Origin: Flavobacterium araucananum
GTDB taxonomy: Bacteria; Bacteroidota; Bacteroidia; Flavobacteriales; Flavobacteriaceae
Direction of reading: 5' to 3'
DNA length: 64,000 bases
Assembly: GCF_002222055.1 (NCBI RefSeq)
Contig: NZ_MUGS01000004.1
Location: 1 to 64,000 of the forward strand
Part shown: in pieces, positions 54,457-62,854 of the stretch
Layout: each line of letters begins with the position of its first letter
How positions within the stretch are numbered: position 1 is the first letter of the stretch
The notes under the pieces: generated by a model
What the model was told of the DNA's origin: nothing
What the model saw: the letters and a program-made list of their open reading frames with translations, nothing else
Databases searched by the model: none
Position numbers and translations under genes: made by a program

Positions 54457-55187
54457 AGGTCAAAGCTATAAAGGAACTCCAAAGCATAACCCCAACCTTT
54501 ACCATTCTGAGAAACGAATGAATGCAAATCTTTACCCTAACTTATTACACTAAAAACTTCTACCAGCAAAATCAATTCCAAATTAAGCTAACCTTTGCGC
54601 CATACGTTTGTATGAGTTATTTGTTTTTGGACTTCTGAATATTCTGAAAAGATATTTTGAAAAAATTTAAGAGAGAGGACGAAAGTTCTCTCTCTTTTCT
54701 ATTATATCGTATTCCTGCAAAAGACATTCATAAAATAATACTCTGCTACATTAAAGAACTTGAACTCTACTTTTTAAATTCAATTTTTATTACTTCATAA
54801 GTTGTAAGATAATCAGGTACTCCCACAATTTTATTAAAATAAACCTTTTACCGGATAATAATAAATTCGTAGGAATATTTTATCCTTTTTTGTGAATTGA
54901 TTTCTCAGATTTCCTCGTAAAACACCTCTTATTTAATACACTGTTATTTTATAGGTTAATTGTATGTTGTTGTTTTTTAGTGACTTATTGTATTTTTTGA
55001 ATTTAAAAATCAGGAAAGAGGTGCTTTTGTAGTCAAAAGCACATTATGTCTTAATCTGTAAGTATAAAAACTTTTACAGGCAAAAGGCGATTGGCTTTCG
55101 ATAGACCTTTGCACTTTCAAACGATACTGTTTGAATCTCAATTGCGAAAAAATATAATATTAATAATCAATTTAAAGATTAAATCTT
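54457..55187. other. Gene-free region with strong hairpins
   Basis: 730 bases, no convincing reading frame. Contains a small CATAC-GTTT-GTATG hairpin (near 54602), a strong GAAA-loop hairpin with T-tract (54667-54698), and an exact 9-bp stem GTGCTTTTG-TAGT-CAAAAGCAC (55021-55042). Some ACCTTTGC motifs (~54593, ~55105) resemble poor -7 boxes. May hold a structured RNA; no known family recognised. Confidence 0.45.
54667..54698 (+). terminator. Hairpin with GAAA loop and T-tract
   Basis: AGAGAGAGGAC-GAAA-GTTCTCTCTCT with one G-T pair, followed by TTTTCT. Over 200 bases downstream of the CE12 stop, so it ends either a long 3' leader or a separate transcript. Confidence 0.7.
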
Positions 55188-55577
55188 ATGAAGAATAGAT
55201 TACTCCCTTTAGTTTTTGTTTTAGGTTTGGGTTCTTATTCGGCTTATTCTCAGGTAGGTATTGGAACAAATAATCCGTATGCTGGTGCTCAGTTAGAAAT
55301 TAAGTCTGATACAAAAGGTGTTTTAATACCAAGAGTAGCTTTAAGAGGTCTAACTAATAGTTATCCAATAAGTGCAGCAAATTTAACAGCTGAGGCTAAC
55401 AGTATGTTAGTTTTCAATACTGCTATTGCTCCTGATCTTACTCCTGGATACTACTCCTGGACTACAGCTACAAACAGCTGGAACAGAATTGCAAGTGCTG
55501 CTGATATAGCTGCGGCAAGCGGTGTTATTGGTGCAGATGGATTGGCTGGTGTAGCCGGAGCTCCGGGTACTAGATGA
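55188..55577 (+). CDS. Short secreted protein ending in collagen-like triplets (probable truncation)
   Basis: 129 residues; signal peptide MKNRLLPLVFVLGLGSYSAY. The body QVGIGTNNPYAGAQLEIKSD and GVLIPRVALRGLTNSYPI is the usual N-terminus of long flavobacterial surface proteins that go on into collagen-like Gly-X-Y repeats. Here only about four triplets (GADGLAGVAGAPG) occur before TGA. Either a recent deletion removed the rest or a short form is used. The next gene begins within 20 bases. Confidence 0.75.
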   Translation: MKNRLLPLVFVLGLGSYSAYSQVGIGTNNPYAGAQLEIKSDTKGVLIPRVALRGLTNSYPISAANLTAEANSMLVFNTAIAPDLTPGYYSWTTATNSWNRIASAADIAAASGVIGADGLAGVAGAPGTR

Positions 55578-55596
55578 TAAAGGGATTTTTTTGAAA

Positions 55597-55995
55597 ATGT
55601 TTAAAAGAAATTTTAAAAATCAATTTGATTTTTTTGAAAACTCATTTTTGTATAAAAATGATGATGAAGCTACAGAGTTTGATCGTTCCGTATTTGTTAT
55701 TTACGATAAGTCTGAATTGATAGAATTTCTAAAATTAGATAAAAAAGGAATGAATGTTTTAGTTTGTTTATTCAACAAACAACTCTACGATAGTTTATCA
55801 TTTTTAGAAGAAATAAAAAGTTTAATTCTCTTTGATAATTCCAAAACAAGAGTTGAAATTATCAAAGAATTAAAACAACATTTTAAAAATAAGCAAAGTT
55901 TTGTTTCACAAATTTCAGAAACCAAATTTCAAGGTTCCAATCTTATTTCGACACAGTTTAATAATTTTTACAAAGGGTTATTTTTGTTGATGTAA
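55597..55995 (+). CDS. Hypothetical protein
   Basis: About 132 residues from the ATG at 55597 (a TTG at 55591 is also in frame). No signal peptide or membrane helix. Charged and aromatic; segments FDRSVFVIYDKSELIEFLKL and KGMNVLVCLFNKQLYDSLSF read as alternating strand and helix, loosely like a receiver-type fold, but I do not recognise a family. A good terminator follows. Nearness to the truncated collagen-like gene suggests it once lay downstream of the full-length gene or co-transferred with it. Confidence 0.6.
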   Translation: MFKRNFKNQFDFFENSFLYKNDDEATEFDRSVFVIYDKSELIEFLKLDKKGMNVLVCLFNKQLYDSLSFLEEIKSLILFDNSKTRVEIIKELKQHFKNKQSFVSQISETKFQGSNLISTQFNNFYKGLFLLM

Positions 55996-56051
55996 AATTT
56001 ATTCAGGGTTTTTATAATTCAATTTCATAATTTTAAAAGATTTTTTAGGAA

Positions 56052-56086
56052 AAAAAGACTATACAGTTGCTCGTATAGTCTTTTTT
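56052..56086 (+). terminator. Intrinsic terminator
   Basis: AAAAAGACTATAC pairs with GTATAGTCTTTTT (56073-56085), 8-base loop, then T and TTTTG. Follows the hypothetical gene by ~60 bases. Confidence 0.88.
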
Positions 56087-56532
56087 GTTTTTAAGAGACA
56101 TGAATAGTGCGAGTAAATCTATTTTTTTAGAGAACAGCCCAACGTTCTTTTACTTAATCTTACTTTTCAAAATTTAAACATAGAATCTGTTAAAACCAAT
56201 ATTGATAAAAGCTTCATAAATGGAGTCAATTTCAAGAATGTCTGCGTCGATAAGCGATTAGTTGAGTAGTTTTTCCTCTAATTCTCAGATTACATTTTGC
56301 ATTTTTAGGGCTAAAAGTTAAAATTATACACTGTTTCTGATGTTTTTTAAAATAAAATTTAAATTTTTAAAACAGTTTCCAACTTGATATAGATGCAGCT
56401 TGTTTTTTTTTGGCATAAATAAGTAACTGATTAGTAGTTGATTGATGGCTCTGGGTTGAGAGAAAAAAAGTGAGGTAAATTTAATGTTAATTATAAGCCC
56501 AATAAACAGTGATAATTTTAACGAGAAATATG
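56087..56532. other. Gene-free stretch
   Basis: No convincing coding signal. A minus-strand frame (56324-56545) has a composition loosely like a decayed transposase tail, but it is too short to support. Confidence 0.4.
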
Positions 56533-56562
56533 TTGGAACTATCAATCAAACTTTTATTTTTG
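56533..56562 (+). promoter_or_regulatory. Promoter of the histone H1-like gene
   Basis: TTG at 56533-56535, 19-base spacer, TATTTTTG at 56555-56562: a consensus Flavobacterium promoter 24 bases before the ATG at 56587. Confidence 0.8.
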
Positions 56563-56586
56563 CGGCTTAATTTAATAATTATAAGC

Positions 56587-56763
56587 ATGAAAGATCTATT
56601 AGTAAAAATCAACTCCGAAATTGACACATTTAAAGCAGAAGCTGAATCTTTAACAGAAAAAGGTGTTAAAGCTGCTGGAGCAAGAGCTCGTAAAGCTACT
56701 TTAGAAATTGAAAAACTTTTAAAAGAGTTTAGAAAAGTTTCTATTGAAGAATCAAAAAAATAA
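56587..56763 (+). CDS. Histone H1-like DNA-binding protein
   Basis: 58 residues. Start set at the ATG at 56587: the promoter lies directly before it, and an upstream in-frame start (56509) would place the promoter inside the gene. MKDLLVKINSEIDTFKAEAE followed by a Lys/Ala/Arg-rich helix (GVKAAGARARKATLEIEKLL) is the short histone H1-like protein common in Bacteroidota. Probably a nucleoid-associated protein. Strong promoter and terminator suggest high expression. Confidence 0.9.
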   Translation: MKDLLVKINSEIDTFKAEAESLTEKGVKAAGARARKATLEIEKLLKEFRKVSIEESKK

Positions 56764-56820
56764 TATTTCTATTTGAATAGTCCTAAAAAAGCTTGACTGG
56801 ATTAGGAAATAAAAATAGTT

Positions 56821-56858
56821 AACCGAAATAGAATTCGTTCTGTTTCGGTTTTTTTTTG
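56821..56858 (+). terminator. Intrinsic terminator after histone-like gene
   Basis: AACCGAAA...TTTCGGTT stem followed by about eight T. Confidence 0.85.
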
Positions 56859-57081
56859 CCTTTTAGTTAGATTCTGTAAACCTATTCAATCAGGATCGTA
56901 ATAGGAAGTAATGCGTATTAGTATCTTGTTTTTTATAATTTTTTTTAGTTTTAGAAATACAGGCGAACCAGAGGACAAATTGCTTTAGTATAGATTAAGC
57001 AGCCCATTTTTTATAGGTCAGCAGCAAATAAAAGTTTAATTTTATAGTTAGAACTTATAGCGAATATTAAATAAGCTTAGA
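56859..57081. other. Gap before PfkB kinase gene
   Basis: No gene seen; part of a 318-base gap from 56764. AT-rich leader, no clear promoter box fixed. Confidence 0.4.
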
Positions 57082-57984
57082 ATGAATAACAAAAAAAAAC
57101 TAAAAGCTGTAGCCTACGGAGAAGTACTTTGGGATGTTTTTGATCATGAGAAAAAGATTGGTGGTGCGCCCTTAAATGTCGCTTTGCGCATGAAAACACT
57201 AGGCTGCGATGTAGCAATGATTAGTTGCGTAGGAAATGACAACGATGGTGATGCTATTATCGATCATATCAAAAAGGTTGGACTTGAAACAACTACCATC
57301 ATAAAATCTGAAGATTTTGCAACAGGACTAGTCGATGTAACATTAAACGAAACCGGATCTGCCAGTTATATCATTCATTATCCCTCGGCTTGGGACAAAA
57401 TTGTATTAAATGATGTAGCCCGAAATACAGTTGACAATGCAGATGTTTTAATATATGGGAGCTTGGTTTGCAGAGACGAAGTATCCAGAAAATCTCTCCA
57501 AGAATTATTAGAAACTGATGTATATAAAGTTTTTGATGTCAATTTAAGAAAACCTCATTATACCTATGAAATCCTTGACGAATTGATGCAGTCGGCTGAT
57601 TTTATAAAATTTAATGACGAAGAACTACTGGAGATTTCTACTGCTCTACAATCGCCTTTTACAACTTTAGAAGATAATATTAATTTTATAGTGCAACATA
57701 CAAAAGCAAGCGGAATTTGTGTAACCAAAGGCAAAGACGGAGCGTTGTTATTGTGGGAAGGAAAACTTTATGAAAATGCCGGATATCCTATAATAGTAGC
57801 AGATACAGTAGGAGCAGGAGACTCTTTTCTGGCAGCATTAACAACCTCGTTACTTACCGGAAAAGCACCTCAGGACTCTATTGACTTTGCTTGTGCAGTT
57901 GGCGCATTAGTTGCAGAAGCCCAGGGAGCAAATCCTGTGATTTCAGAATCTAAAATCGAAGCATTAATTTCAAACACTAAATAG
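57082..57984 (+). CDS. PfkB-family carbohydrate kinase, fructokinase-like
   Basis: 300 residues. ATP-dependent sugar kinase. N-terminal VAYGEVLWDVFDHEKKIGGA (substrate-binding GG), ALRMKTLGCDVAMISCVGND, and the C-terminal catalytic signature ADTVGAGDSFLAAL with Asp in GAGDSF. This pattern is close to bacterial fructokinases and different from the KDG kinase at 28843. It stands alone; no sugar transporter is adjacent. Substrate fructose is the best guess. Confidence 0.88.
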   Translation: MNNKKKLKAVAYGEVLWDVFDHEKKIGGAPLNVALRMKTLGCDVAMISCVGNDNDGDAIIDHIKKVGLETTTIIKSEDFATGLVDVTLNETGSASYIIHYPSAWDKIVLNDVARNTVDNADVLIYGSLVCRDEVSRKSLQELLETDVYKVFDVNLRKPHYTYEILDELMQSADFIKFNDEELLEISTALQSPFTTLEDNINFIVQHTKASGICVTKGKDGALLLWEGKLYENAGYPIIVADTVGAGDSFLAALTTSLLTGKAPQDSIDFACAVGALVAEAQGANPVISESKIEALISNTK

Positions 57985-58352
57985 CGTTATAATACTATAA
58001 TTGTGATTTTATTTTTACAAATAAATACGGTTATATTGCTCCGCTGAAACTTTATTTCACAAACTTGTGCCAATAGCTATACATATATTGCTCTTTTGGA
58101 GTTTAAAAACACAGGTATTATTTGAAACTCAGGTTTGCTTGTCAAATTTATTTATTAAGGGTTGTTTCTTTTAAGAGAGACACCCCTTATTTTTTATATT
58201 ATTCCTGAAAACAACAGTATTGAATAAAAAGGGGGCATCAGTAAAATCTTCTTGAAAATGTACTGTATGATAGGTAAAAATTGACATTTTAGAATTAATT
58301 ATAACTTTTAGTTATATTGTATAAGAGGGTTTGTAAGAAAAAAAATAGGATA
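57985..58352. other. Gap with terminator and weak promoter
   Basis: Hairpin at ~58156-58196. A possible promoter, TTG (58281-58283), 18-base spacer and TAACTTTT (58302-58309), would drive the following membrane protein; last base of the -7 box differs from consensus. Confidence 0.4.
58156..58196 (+). terminator. Imperfect terminator hairpin
   Basis: AAGGGTTGTTTCTT folds with GAGAGACACCCCTT (one mismatch, two G-T pairs), followed by ATTTTTTAT. Confidence 0.6.
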
Positions 58353-58817
58353 ATGCGTAATATTGCGGGGCACGCATTGTTTTATATTAACCCCCTAATT
58401 ATTATGTTCTTTACCCTTACTCAAGACCAAGTCCAGTTTCAGTATGGATCAAAACGATGGCAATACAGTTTTAATGAGATTGTAGAACTTGGTTTACTCA
58501 AAAAAAAGAAGACCTACCTTCTTGAAAATAGCGCATTTGTTCTGGTTACAGCATTGTCCTATTACTGTATGGTTTTTTCAAATTTAATGGAGTTGTATTA
58601 TATAGCACCAACCTTACTGGTGTATACAATTCTTATAATTTTGAGATTTTACAATGATATCGAATTCGAATATTATGTCATTGTAAGAGACATTTATAAA
58701 AAAGAAACCAAAGTAAAAATCAGAATCATGGACCGACCCGCAATAGGAAAACAAATTGATCTTTTTCTAAACCTCAATTTTGACCGACTTTTGCAGAAAA
58801 CAAAAAAGAACCTATAA
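58353..58817 (+). CDS. Small membrane protein, function unknown
   Basis: 154 residues from the ATG at 58353; a start at the ATG at 58404 (137 residues, MFFTLTQDQVQFQYGSKRWQ) is also plausible and a TTG at 58317 less so. Two hydrophobic helices (SAFVLVTALSYYCMVFSNLM; YIAPTLLVYTILIILRFY) are preceded by a hydrophilic N-part and followed by a basic tail. Looks like an early PH-like strand segment (SKRWQYSFNEIVELGL) plus two helices. No family recognised. The next gene is a 29-codon frame and then an XRE regulator. Confidence 0.6.
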   Translation: MRNIAGHALFYINPLIIMFFTLTQDQVQFQYGSKRWQYSFNEIVELGLLKKKKTYLLENSAFVLVTALSYYCMVFSNLMELYYIAPTLLVYTILIILRFYNDIEFEYYVIVRDIYKKETKVKIRIMDRPAIGKQIDLFLNLNFDRLLQKTKKNL

Positions 58818-58826
58818 AATTAAGTA

Positions 58827-58916
58827 ATGTTATTATTCGGAATTTCCCTTTATGATTTAGTTTTAATGGCAATTGCTATTTTGTATGGTTTTATTATAAC
58901 TACTAAAAAAAAATGA
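58827..58916 (+). CDS. Possible 29-residue hydrophobic small protein
   Basis: ATG at 58827 to TGA at 58914: MLLFGISLYDLVLMAIAIL followed by YGFIITTKKK. One predicted membrane helix with a Lys-rich end, starting 9 bases after the preceding membrane protein's stop codon. Too short for certain identification; small hydrophobic partner or toxin-like peptide is conceivable. Confidence 0.4.
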   Translation: MLLFGISLYDLVLMAIAILYGFIITTKKK

Positions 58917-59040
58917 ACAAGTACTACCTCATTAACCTACCATTGAAGTAGTATGATATTACACACTAAAAAAGTATAGCTGTAATACTAAAAGTTTACT
59001 ACCGGTCAGTTTTAGCTATACAAAATCCCCCAATAAAATT

Positions 59041-59427
59041 ATGACCACTTCAATCAAAAATAAAATAAAAAGCATCAGAGAATTGAAAAATTATACTCAG
59101 GAATATATGGCAGATCAACTAGGAGTTACGCAGGCAGGTTATAGCAAAATCGAAAAAGGAAATACAATTCTTTCTTATGTAAAATTGGTCGAAATTGCCC
59201 GAATTTTAGAAGTTAGCGTAGAAGATGTTATTAGTTTTGACAGCCAGAGATACTTTAATAGTTTTAATAAAGTAAGAGGAAATAATAACGGGAGCATCCA
59301 AATAAACTCAGACAACAGCGCAACGCTCAAAGTTCTTTATGAAGATAAAATAAGGCTCTTAGAAAAACTTTTGATTAAAACCGAAGAAGAGTTGTGTCGT
59401 TACAAAGAAAAATATGGGCAAATTTGA
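59041..59427 (+). CDS. XRE-family transcriptional regulator
   Basis: 128 residues. HTH of the lambda repressor type at residues ~7-61 (SIRELKNYTQEYMADQLGVT; QAGYSKIEKGNTILSYVKLV), then a linker and a C-terminal coiled coil (EDKIRLLEKLLIKTEEELCR) that likely dimerises. Target unknown. Upstream are the two small membrane-protein frames. Convergent with YegP-like; a hairpin separates them. Confidence 0.88.
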   Translation: MTTSIKNKIKSIRELKNYTQEYMADQLGVTQAGYSKIEKGNTILSYVKLVEIARILEVSVEDVISFDSQRYFNSFNKVRGNNNGSIQINSDNSATLKVLYEDKIRLLEKLLIKTEEELCRYKEKYGQI

Positions 59428-59452
59428 GCAACATTCGGCAACTTAAAAACAA

Positions 59453-59480
59453 AAAATGGGGCTTTAATGCGCCCCATTTT
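59453..59480. terminator. Bidirectional terminator
   Basis: AAAATGGGGC pairs with GCCCCATTTT between convergent XRE and YegP-like genes. Confidence 0.88.
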
Positions 59481-59499
59481 CTATCTTCTAAAAATATAT

Positions 59500-59832
59500 T
59501 TATACCGTTTGGTCATCTGTAGTTGCTTCAGGAGCATTTTTTTTAACAGATTCAATTCCGTTTTCTCTCGCAGAAACACTTTCATACATTTCGCTTGAGC
59601 CAATAATCTGACCGTTGCTGGCTTTTAAGTTAAAATACGGTTTTCCGTTACTGGATTCCTTTCTGTCAAAACGACCGTCATCCTGTGAGTTCGTTTTTAC
59701 AGATTCAATTCCGTTTGTACAAGCCGCTTTTGTAGTGTAGCCTTCACTCGTCAAAATAGTCTGACCATTTCCTGCTTTCAAATTAAATTGGAATTCACCA
59801 TTGGTTCTTTTAGTAATTACAAATTTTCCCAT
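59500..59832 (-). CDS. YegP-like protein (two DUF1508 repeats)
   Basis: 110 residues: two tandem ~48-residue units (GEFQFNLKAGNGQTILTSEG and GKPYFNLKASNGQIIGSSEM, each followed by a xNGIESVK helix) typical of the UPF0339/YegP family. Function unknown; fold binds together as an intertwined dimer in solved members. C-terminal tail is Thr/Asp-rich. Monocistronic on the minus strand. Confidence 0.92.
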   Translation of the reverse strand: MGKFVITKRTNGEFQFNLKAGNGQTILTSEGYTTKAACTNGIESVKTNSQDDGRFDRKESSNGKPYFNLKASNGQIIGSSEMYESVSARENGIESVKKNAPEATTDDQTV

Positions 59833-60022
59833 GTAGTTTTATTTAAGTTAATTATAATTTATTTTGCTACAGATAAAAATACAAAACTTCATCATATAAA
59901 ATCTAATTCATAAGAAAATCCTGTGATTTTTTTTTAACCCTAAATTATATATAAATCAGAGATTTAAAAAATATTTAAAATTCAAAATATATAAGAATAT
60001 TCTGTATATTAGCCTCAAAAAA

Positions 60023-60496
60023 ATGAAGAAATTAATACTAGTACTAGCAATTGCTTTTTTATCCTGTAATTCAAAAAACAGTGAAAAATTGGCACAATCA
60101 GATTTAGAAAAAGAGGATGCAGACATTGAAACTAATGTAGAAAAAGCAACTATTTATGAGGGTTTGTTACCCTGTGCTGATTGTGAAGGGATCGAAACCA
60201 CCTTAAAAATTTATCAGGGCGATGGCACAACAGAAAGCCATGTATTTGAATTAACCACCGTTTACAAAGGAAAAAAAGCTGTAAAACCCTTTATAGAAGA
60301 TGGAAATTTTAATACCGAAAGAGGACTTGAAGATGATCAGGACGGAACAGTTTATGTATTGAATTGGGACAAACCACAATCTGAACAAATACTGTACGGA
60401 TGCAACAGCGATAATCCCGAAAAGATGTATTTGCTAAATACCAAACGCGAAAAAATAAAATCGCAATTAGATTATTTCTTGCAATTAAAAAAATAA
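60023..60496 (+). CDS. NlpE-like lipoprotein (copper resistance/adhesion sensor family)
   Basis: 157 residues; lipoprotein signal MKKLILVLAIAFLSC. NlpE N-terminal domain with LPCADCEGIETTLKIYQ, containing the CxxC motif. In E. coli NlpE this domain senses envelope stress and copper. The C-terminal NlpE domain is absent, as in many Bacteroidota homologs. No Cpx-like genes nearby. Confidence 0.88.
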   Translation: MKKLILVLAIAFLSCNSKNSEKLAQSDLEKEDADIETNVEKATIYEGLLPCADCEGIETTLKIYQGDGTTESHVFELTTVYKGKKAVKPFIEDGNFNTERGLEDDQDGTVYVLNWDKPQSEQILYGCNSDNPEKMYLLNTKREKIKSQLDYFLQLKK

Positions 60497-60540
60497 GAAA
60501 AACCAAAGCATTTACATACCCTTGTAACATGCAAATCATA

Positions 60541-60568
60541 AAAAAGCTGTCCATCAAGACAGCTTTTT
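60541..60568. terminator. Bidirectional terminator
   Basis: AAAAAGCTGTC pairs with GACAGCTTTTT, 6-base loop, between convergent NlpE-like and serine hydrolase genes. Confidence 0.9.
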
Positions 60569-60608
60569 CTATAGCATCAACAGTCCAACAATCGAATAAT
60601 CCAAAATC

Positions 60609-62009
60609 TCATTTTCTATTAAAAGCCGGCAAAATATATTTCTGGATCAATTCGTCACTAGGTGATTGCGAATTAAAGTTCCCGCCCGTAATAACAGTAA
60701 TCATATTTTGATTTTCCCAGATGTAAATTTTCTGACCACCATTTCCCTGAGCTGCCTTTCCGTTATAGCGAGTACCATTAACTTCAAGGTATTTAAGCCA
60801 CCACAAATAGCCATAATTTACGCCCTGAACTACAGAATGTTTTGTTAGCGATTCCTGAACCCACTCTTTAGAAACCACCTGTATACCGTTCCAGAGTCCT
60901 TTATTAAGATATAATAAACCAAATTTTGCCATATCCCGGGAAGTCAAGTACACCTGACAAAAAGTTTCGGCACTCGAAGCATCAGGTTTAAAATTCCATT
61001 TAAAATTTTTGATACCAATATCTTTAAAAAGTGTTTGCCTGGCAAAGTCAGGCAAAGGCATTTTTGTTGCTTTTTCGACAATTCGCCCTAAAGTAATCGG
61101 GTTTCCGGAGCAATACATTCCGTTTCCTCCCGGAACATCAATCATTGGTAAATCCAGCGTAAATTGAATCCAGTCGTTAGAATAATTCATCGTTGACTCA
61201 TTTCCTTCGGATTTTGGGTTACTTACATCACAATCAAGCCCACTTTGATTGGTAAGCAAGTTCTCGATCGTAATTTGTTTTTTATCCTCCGTAAGATTCT
61301 TAAAAGTGTATTCCGGAAAATAAGACAATACGGTTTCACTTTTACCTTTAATGTATCCTTTATCAATCGCAATTCCGGTAAGTGCCGAAACAATACTCTT
61401 AGTAGCAGATCGCATTTCGTGCAGCTTGGTTTTGTTGTACTCATAAAAGTACTCTTCAAAAACTAACTTTCCGTCCTTAATAATCAATACACTGTGAACA
61501 TTAGGATACGTTCCGGCAACAATTTTTTGTACCATTTCGCTCAATAAAGCCCTATCCAATCCGGTATTGTCAAGAGTTCCAGTTACTAAACCATCCGTAT
61601 CTTTTTTGGGTTGTTGATATACATATTGGTAATCTTTGGTCGCACCCAGTCTGGGATACCACATTTCTTTTGGAAAACTTACCTTTTTATTGATCAGATT
61701 ATACGTCTTTCCATCAGCAGCATAACCCGTAATAGCAGCAGTATTGTTTCTTAAAAAAGCCACTTTTTCCTGAGACATGTTTAGAAATATATCTTTTTCA
61801 GAAGGCTTTAAAACATATTTGCTTTCGTTGATAATCGCATACAGAAGAGTATCTTTTGGCGAAGCAGCGATTTGCAGCGTGCTATTATTTTCGTATTCAT
61901 AAAGACCTTCGTACTCTTTTAATTGTTCGTAGGTAACTTTAAACTTTTGTTGTGCATATCCGGAATAAATGGGTAATAAAAAAAGCAGTAGTAAATATGG
62001 TTTTTTCAT
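60609..62009 (-). CDS. Serine hydrolase of the class C beta-lactamase/penicillin-binding fold
   Basis: 466 residues; signal peptide MKKPYLLLLFLLPIYSGYAQ. An N-terminal beta segment of ~140 residues precedes the hydrolase domain. SxxK motif SATK (Ser201, Lys204) and YSN (Tyr276-Asn278) are both present; the third motif is probably the GNGGQ stretch near the end. Family includes peptidases and esterases as well as beta-lactamases, so resistance should not be assumed. Secreted or periplasmic. Confidence 0.88.
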   Translation of the reverse strand: MKKPYLLLLFLLPIYSGYAQQKFKVTYEQLKEYEGLYEYENNSTLQIAASPKDTLLYAIINESKYVLKPSEKDIFLNMSQEKVAFLRNNTAAITGYAADGKTYNLINKKVSFPKEMWYPRLGATKDYQYVYQQPKKDTDGLVTGTLDNTGLDRALLSEMVQKIVAGTYPNVHSVLIIKDGKLVFEEYFYEYNKTKLHEMRSATKSIVSALTGIAIDKGYIKGKSETVLSYFPEYTFKNLTEDKKQITIENLLTNQSGLDCDVSNPKSEGNESTMNYSNDWIQFTLDLPMIDVPGGNGMYCSGNPITLGRIVEKATKMPLPDFARQTLFKDIGIKNFKWNFKPDASSAETFCQVYLTSRDMAKFGLLYLNKGLWNGIQVVSKEWVQESLTKHSVVQGVNYGYLWWLKYLEVNGTRYNGKAAQGNGGQKIYIWENQNMITVITGGNFNSQSPSDELIQKYILPAFNRK

Positions 62010-62060
62010 TGTTTTGGTTTTAGGTTAGTTATAGTATAATTGACCATTGTAACAAAACAA

Positions 62061-62094
62061 AAAAGAGACACTAACTGTAGTAAGTGTCTCTTTT
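62061..62094. terminator. Bidirectional terminator
   Basis: AAAAGAGACACT...AGTGTCTCTTTT, 10-base loop; ends the DUF2911 transcript. Confidence 0.9.
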
Positions 62095-62119
62095 ATATTT
62101 TGTTTTACCGGTATCCAAA

Positions 62120-62683
62120 TTATTTTATTGTAATGGGTACTTCAACAGTAGTTTTGTCCCAGCCAATTACCAGATTTGCTACAGATCCCTGAGTTGTAAA
62201 AGCAATTGATAAAGCTTCAACCACATTTGATATTGGTTTAACAGGAACACTTACTCTGGCAACATCTTTAGTCTCATCATAAGCATAAGCTCCCCACATA
62301 TCAACCTCTTTGTTGATAATGATTGTCCATTTGTCTTTTTCAGGAATAGCAAACAAGCTATACGTACCAGCCGGAATATTTTTGCCATCAATTGTTACCG
62401 GTTTATAGAATTTGATCTCTGTATTTTCGTTTGCACCAACTCTCCAAACCTCTCCAAACTTAATTAAATCTCCAAAAATAGTACGTCCTTTTACTGCAGG
62501 TCTTGAATAAATAACCTTAATTGCCGGCGAAGGATTATCAGTTTTTTTGAATTTAACCGATTTGCTTGGGAAATACGAAATGTCGACCGGACTTGCGTCT
62601 AACGGAGCAAATTTTACCGCATCTTGTGCTTGAACTGTAAAGGCAGCAAACAAAGTAACTGCCATTAAACTTAATTTTTTCAT
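62120..62683 (-). CDS. DUF2911 secreted protein
   Basis: 187 residues; signal peptide MKKLSLMAVTLFAAFTVQA. DUF2911 landmarks: IKVIYSRPAVKGRTIFGDLI, GEVWRVGANENTEIKFYKPV, NIPAGTYSLFAIPEKDKW and VDMWGAYAYDETKDVARVSV. Family function unknown, commonly periplasmic in Bacteroidota. Monocistronic; no clear promoter fixed upstream. Confidence 0.93.
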   Translation of the reverse strand: MKKLSLMAVTLFAAFTVQAQDAVKFAPLDASPVDISYFPSKSVKFKKTDNPSPAIKVIYSRPAVKGRTIFGDLIKFGEVWRVGANENTEIKFYKPVTIDGKNIPAGTYSLFAIPEKDKWTIIINKEVDMWGAYAYDETKDVARVSVPVKPISNVVEALSIAFTTQGSVANLVIGWDKTTVEVPITIK

Positions 62684-62854
62684 AGGATTACAATTTTTAG
62701 AATAACTACAAAGTAAGTTAATAATGAAGAAAAATCATATAATTACAGTTTGTTTTTTGTTAATGAATTGATAACAGTTTTTAGATTTTATTTAGAATGC
62801 CATAGAAAGCGTATATTTTTTTTTCTAATTTGTCATTTTATAGAGCAATAATCT

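Noticed and set aside
56324..56545. Decayed transposase on the minus strand
   Set aside because: Only a faint resemblance; no catalytic motif, terminal repeats or target duplication visible.
56509..56586. Upstream start for the histone H1-like protein
   Set aside because: The consensus promoter lies within this segment, so it cannot be translated from that promoter's transcript.
60609..62009. Antibiotic-resistance beta-lactamase
   Set aside because: Motifs fit the broad serine hydrolase fold, which includes peptidases and esterases; resistance cannot be claimed.
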